Assembly: GCF_003581585.1 (NCBI RefSeq) | Contig: NZ_QXIR01000036.1 | Span: 1-53,662 of the forward strand | DNA length: 53,662 bases | Direction: 5' to 3' | From: Bacillus salacetis | GTDB taxonomy: Bacteria; Bacillota; Bacilli; Bacillales; Bacillaceae_B | In this document: positions 50,650-53,662 of the stretch, piece after piece | How the letters are laid out: the number at the start of each line of letters is the position of its first letter | Numbering within the stretch: position 1 is the first letter of the stretch | Notes under the pieces: generated by a model | Seen by the model: the letters and a program-made list of their open reading frames with translations, nothing else | Told to the model about the DNA's origin: nothing | Databases searched by the model: none | Made by a program: the position numbers and the translations under genes

Positions 50650-51393
50650 TTAAACTTCGAGGAATCGGCCGATATTGTCTTCTTCCAGAAGGTTTCCAAC
50701 GAAGAATGTGCCGAAGTCGCCGTAACGTGCGCTGACTTCATCAAAGCGCATTTCATATACCAGCTTCTTGAATTGAAGGACATCATCAGCAAACAATGTA
50801 ACGCCCCACTCATAATCATCAAAACCGACAGAACCAGTGATGATCTGTTTTACTTTGCCTGCATACTGGCGTCCGATCATACCATGGCTGCGCATAAGGC
50901 TGCGGCGTTCTTCCATCGGAAGCATATACCAGTTGTCGTTGCCTTGGCGGCGCTTGTCCATCGGATAGAAGCATACATGCTTCGCCTTGGGGAGGATCGG
51001 ATATAGGCGGGCACGGACATGCGGATTTTCGTATGGATCTTCGCCGTCAGCAAGATAATTGCTCAATTCTACTACTGACACATAAGAGAATGTCGGAACA
51101 GTATACTGAGCAATTGTCAGTTTATTGAATTCAGTCTCAAGCTCATTCAACTCTTCCATCGTCGGGCGGACGATCATCAGCATGAAATCTGCCTTTTGGC
51201 CGACGATTGTATATAGAGCATGGCTTCCTTCTTCTTTGCTCTGTGTATTATTCAACTTTTCAAGGAATCCGTGAAACTCCTTGATTGCCGCTTGTCTTTC
51301 ATCGCTTGAAACCATTTTCCAAGAAGTCCAGTCCATTGCACGGAAATCATGCAAAGAATACCAGCCATCTAACGTTTGAGCCGGTTCACTCAT
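50650..51393 (-). CDS. hemQ: coproheme decarboxylase HemQ
   Basis: 247 aa from the ATG at 51393, which follows AAAAGGAGTGATTG; an upstream in-frame start lacks a site. It belongs to the chlorite-dismutase-like family and shows [44 protein letters not shown] and [16 protein letters not shown]. It performs the last step of Gram-positive (coproporphyrin-dependent) heme synthesis, turning coproheme into heme b with peroxide. The position next to pta matches B. subtilis ywfI. It is divergent from pta. Confidence 0.96.
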   Translation of the reverse strand: MSEPAQTLDGWYSLHDFRAMDWTSWKMVSSDERQAAIKEFHGFLEKLNNTQSKEEGSHALYTIVGQKADFMLMIVRPTMEELNELETEFNKLTIAQYTVPTFSYVSVVELSNYLADGEDPYENPHVRARLYPILPKAKHVCFYPMDKRRQGNDNWYMLPMEERRSLMRSHGMIGRQYAGKVKQIITGSVGFDDYEWGVTLFADDVLQFKKLVYEMRFDEVSARYGDFGTFFVGNLLEEDNIGRFLEV

Positions 51394-51588
51394 GTCAATC
51401 ACTCCTTTTAAACTTATATGCACCCTTACTATATCATAGTTTGGCCCAATATCCCGAATTGGAATCTTGACTGAAAAACGACAATTCTTAAGGGGGTTTT
51501 TGAGCTGAATTGCATAACGGCACAACGGAAAGGGAACAATAAAGCAGGTTGAAAAGGAACAAATTTTCGAAAAACAAAAACATTTTAA

Positions 51589-51603
51589 ATGGAAACGCTG
51601 CCA
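51589..51603 (+). promoter_or_regulatory. cre site for CcpA activation of pta
   Basis: ATGGAAACGCTGCCA is a full match to WTGNAANCGNWNNCW. It sits upstream of the -35 box, centred about 55 bases before the predicted transcription start, where CcpA activates pta and ackA in B. subtilis. Confidence 0.75.
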
Positions 51604-51616
51604 CTGTCTGTTATTC

Positions 51617-51644
51617 TTGAAATCTTTCCGCAGAAGAGTATGCT
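51617..51644 (+). promoter_or_regulatory. pta promoter
   Basis: -35 TTGAAA and -10 TATGCT with a 16-bp spacer. Confidence 0.6.
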
Positions 51645-51673
51645 AAAAGTGGATATATGAAGGAGGGCTTTTC

Positions 51674-52645
51674 ATGAGCAATCTATTTGAATCACTAAAA
51701 GCGAAGGTTACTGGCAAAAATTTAAAAATTGTATTTCCTGAAGGACAGGATGAACGAATCCTGGCAGCCGCTTCCCGTCTGGCCAAAGATGGAATCCTTA
51801 CACCGGTCATCATCGGAAATGCCGTCAGCGTACAGTCAAAGGCTCAAGAGGTCAATGCTTCTCTTGAAGGCTGTGAAATCCTTGACCCATCAGACAACGA
51901 GTTCATGGAGGAACTTGTGCAATCCTTTGTGGAAAGAAGAAAAGGCAAAGCGACTGAAGAAGATGCGAAAAAAATCCTGCTGGATGAAAACTACTTTGGT
52001 ACAATGCTTGTCTATACAGGAAAAGCGCACGGGCTGGTAAGCGGTGCGGCCCATTCCACTGCAGACACCGTCCGTCCGGCACTGCAGATCATCAAGACAA
52101 AAGAAGGAGTCCGCAAAACATCGGGTGTATTCATCATGGTAAGGGAAGATGAAAAATATGTATTTGCAGACTGTGCGATCAACATTACACCGGACAGTCA
52201 GGATTTAGCTGAAATCGCAATTGAAAGTGCGAAAACAGCGGAAATGTTTGATATCGACCCGCGTGTCGCCATGCTGAGCTTCTCAACAAAAGGATCAGCG
52301 AAGTCTCCTGAAACGGAAAAGGTAACCGAAGCTGTAAACATCGCGAAGGAAAAGGCACCTCAATTGACATTGGACGGAGAGTTCCAGTTTGACGCCGCTT
52401 TCGTTCCTTCCGTTGCAAGCAAAAAAGCTCCGGATTCAGTAATTAAAGGTGATGCCAATGTTTTCGTTTTCCCAAGCCTTGAGGCGGGCAACATTGGATA
52501 CAAAATCGCACAGCGCCTGGGGAACTTTGAAGCGGTAGGCCCGATCCTTCAAGGATTGAACGCACCGGTCAATGACTTGTCCCGCGGCTGTAATGAAGAA
52601 GACGTTTATAAACTGGCGCTGATCACAGCGGCACAGGCTATATAA
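51674..52645 (+). CDS. pta: phosphate acetyltransferase
   Basis: 323 aa, the short Pta form. It converts acetyl-CoA and phosphate to acetyl phosphate in overflow metabolism. Motifs: KIVFPEGQDERILAAASRL, YTGKAHGLVSGAAHSTADTV, AMLSFSTKGSAKSPETEKV and FPSLEAGNIGYKIAQRLG. AAGGAGGG before the ATG; cre-activated promoter upstream; own terminator. Confidence 0.97.
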   Translation: MSNLFESLKAKVTGKNLKIVFPEGQDERILAAASRLAKDGILTPVIIGNAVSVQSKAQEVNASLEGCEILDPSDNEFMEELVQSFVERRKGKATEEDAKKILLDENYFGTMLVYTGKAHGLVSGAAHSTADTVRPALQIIKTKEGVRKTSGVFIMVREDEKYVFADCAINITPDSQDLAEIAIESAKTAEMFDIDPRVAMLSFSTKGSAKSPETEKVTEAVNIAKEKAPQLTLDGEFQFDAAFVPSVASKKAPDSVIKGDANVFVFPSLEAGNIGYKIAQRLGNFEAVGPILQGLNAPVNDLSRGCNEEDVYKLALITAAQAI

Positions 52646-52654
52646 ATACAAGCA

Positions 52655-52679
52655 GCGGTCTCCTCCGGGGGCCGTTTTT
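52655..52679 (+). terminator. intrinsic terminator of pta
   Basis: CGGTCTCC / GGGGGCCG stem with G-U pairs followed by TTTTT. Confidence 0.7.
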
Positions 52680-52756
52680 GGGTTCAAGGGACGATATCTC
52701 CGGTTCAGCCCGGTTGTGGTATAATAATCCCCATGATAATTGAAGGAGAAAGATCG

Positions 52757-53611
52757 ATGGAATTGCAAAAGAATCAATCATTGTTAATACAGCCAGAATG
52801 GCGAATCATAGACCAATCCAGTTTGGGCCCGATGTTTGATGCGCTTCAATCCTTTGCGATGGATGACACCCTTTGCACCTCGGTAGGTGCCGGGAATTCC
52901 CCATCTGCCGCGAGGTCATGGGTTCATCACGATACGATTGTCTTAGGGATACAGGATACAAAGCTTCCGGAGCTTGAAGCGGGTCTTAAGGTACTGGAAG
53001 ACAGCGGATATCGATACATAGTCCGAAACTCCGGCGGGCTGGCGGTCGTCCTGGACGAAGGGGTCCTCAATCTGTCCCTGGTTTTCCCCGACTCGGAAAA
53101 AGGGATCGATATCAATCGCGGGTACGATGCAATGCTTCAGCTGACAAAGGAAATGTTCAAAGACTTCCCGGTTCACATCGAAGCAAAAGAAATCGTCAAT
53201 TCCTACTGCCCTGGCAGTTATGACCTCAGCATCAATGGTAAGAAGTTCGCCGGCATTTCACAGAGGAGGATCCGGAACGGTGTGGCCGTGCAGATCTATC
53301 TTTGTGTGAATGGCAGCGGTTCGGACCGGGCGCAGGTCATAAGAGACTTTTATCACGCCGGAAAAAGGGAAGAAAGCAGGAAATTTATCTTTCCGGAAAT
53401 CCACCCGGAAGTCATGGCATCACTGTCAGAGCTCCTCGGCACTGAACTGACGATTCAGGATACAATGCTGCGGTTTCTGCAGTCCCTGAAAGGATTCAGC
53501 GGGAAGATTTTTGCCAGCCAGCTCGAGGGTGAGGAACTCACATTATATGAAGGTTATTTGGACAGGGTTCATCAAAGAAATGAGAAAGTGCTGGAGAATC
53601 AGTCTAAATAG
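52757..53611 (+). CDS. lipL: octanoyl-[GcvH]:protein N-octanoyltransferase LipL
   Basis: 284 aa from the ATG at 52757 behind GAAGGAGAAAG. The BPL/LplA-type fold has [19 protein letters not shown] (about 90-108), the acyl-accepting Cys151 in [11 protein letters not shown], and catalytic-lysine region [11 protein letters not shown]. It moves octanoyl groups from GcvH to the E2 subunits in lipoate synthesis. pta followed by lipL is conserved with B. subtilis, where ywfK lies between them; it is absent here. Confidence 0.94.
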   Translation: MELQKNQSLLIQPEWRIIDQSSLGPMFDALQSFAMDDTLCTSVGAGNSPSAARSWVHHDTIVLGIQDTKLPELEAGLKVLEDSGYRYIVRNSGGLAVVLDEGVLNLSLVFPDSEKGIDINRGYDAMLQLTKEMFKDFPVHIEAKEIVNSYCPGSYDLSINGKKFAGISQRRIRNGVAVQIYLCVNGSGSDRAQVIRDFYHAGKREESRKFIFPEIHPEVMASLSELLGTELTIQDTMLRFLQSLKGFSGKIFASQLEGEELTLYEGYLDRVHQRNEKVLENQSK

Positions 53612-53616
53612 CAAAG

Positions 53617-53650
53617 AAAAACACTGGCCGTGGTTAGCCAGTGTTTTTTA
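53617..53650. terminator. terminator after lipL
   Basis: AAAAACACTGGC / GCCAGTGTTTTTT perfect stem, 8-base loop, T-run; the A-run on the left also lets it work in reverse. Confidence 0.9.
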
Positions 53651-53651
53651 G

Positions 53652-53662
53652 TGCTCTTTTCG
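53652..53662 (-). repeat. possible edge of another dispersed element
   Basis: The last bases, TGCTCTTTTCG, resemble the inverted element end GGCTCTTTTCG. The window stops here, so this cannot be confirmed. Confidence 0.25.

Overview
The window looks like chromosomal DNA of a spore-forming Bacillaceae (Bacillus or a close segregate genus). It carries gerQ, an Sda-like sporulation checkpoint gene, bacillithiol genes (yojF-bshB2), hemQ, lipL, S-box and ZTP riboswitches, CcpA-type cre sites and strong AGGAGG ribosome binding sites. The right end (ung - CxxC protein - ywdI - ywdK - gerQ - hemQ - pta - lipL) keeps the gene order of the B. subtilis ywd/ywf region. A perfect 16-bp parS palindrome just downstream of ung places the window in the origin-proximal part of the chromosome. 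No rRNA, tRNA, prophage, CRISPR array or transposase gene was seen.

Layout. 0.1-2.8 kb: a 20-bp repeat array, a Rieske/FAD oxidoreductase (yhfW) and folD behind a ZTP riboswitch. 3.6-9.4 kb: an overlapping operon SDR - QueA paralogue - VOC protein, a YczE-type membrane protein, an overlapping operon DinB - 47-aa CxxC protein - AlkD glycosylase, and a protein with two P-loop halves. 9.6-20.8 kb: C-S lyase patB, a TPR protein, a DUF389 membrane protein, kbl-tdh (threonine to glycine), a YjiH-type membrane protein, an Sda-like protein, a HAD phosphatase and a PQQ-type sugar dehydrogenase lipoprotein. 20.9-26.4 kb: a MerR/SRPBCC pair with a textbook MerR promoter, then two tandem S-box riboswitches ahead of metNPQ, a second 20-bp array and an M20D amidohydrolase.

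26.7-30.3 kb is one large AT-rich gene for a secreted glucosaminidase with 12 ChW repeats, unlike its neighbours in composition and possibly acquired. 30.5-38.7 kb is a LacI-controlled sugar locus: regulator, debranching-type glycoside hydrolase, ABC binding protein, two permeases and a GH32 sucrase. It has four LacI-type operators and no ATPase gene, so a shared MsmX-type ATPase is expected. 38.75-39.37 kb is an unusual 12-unit, 52-bp tandem array. 39.4-41.9 kb is a TetR-controlled ABC-2 exporter operon whose permease carries an in-frame amber codon. 41.9-46.2 kb holds a PAS-STAS protein, bshB2, yojF, a sigma-B-type yflT and a phospholipase D-like protein. 46.3-53.6 kb is the conserved ywd/ywf block.

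The most striking non-genic content is several repeat families: two 20-bp arrays, the 52-bp array, two GGGAC-n-GTCCC REP palindromes, a C-rich hairpin repeat, and a 160-190-bp element with imperfect terminal inverted repeats present at least seven times, always in the same orientation and always between genes.
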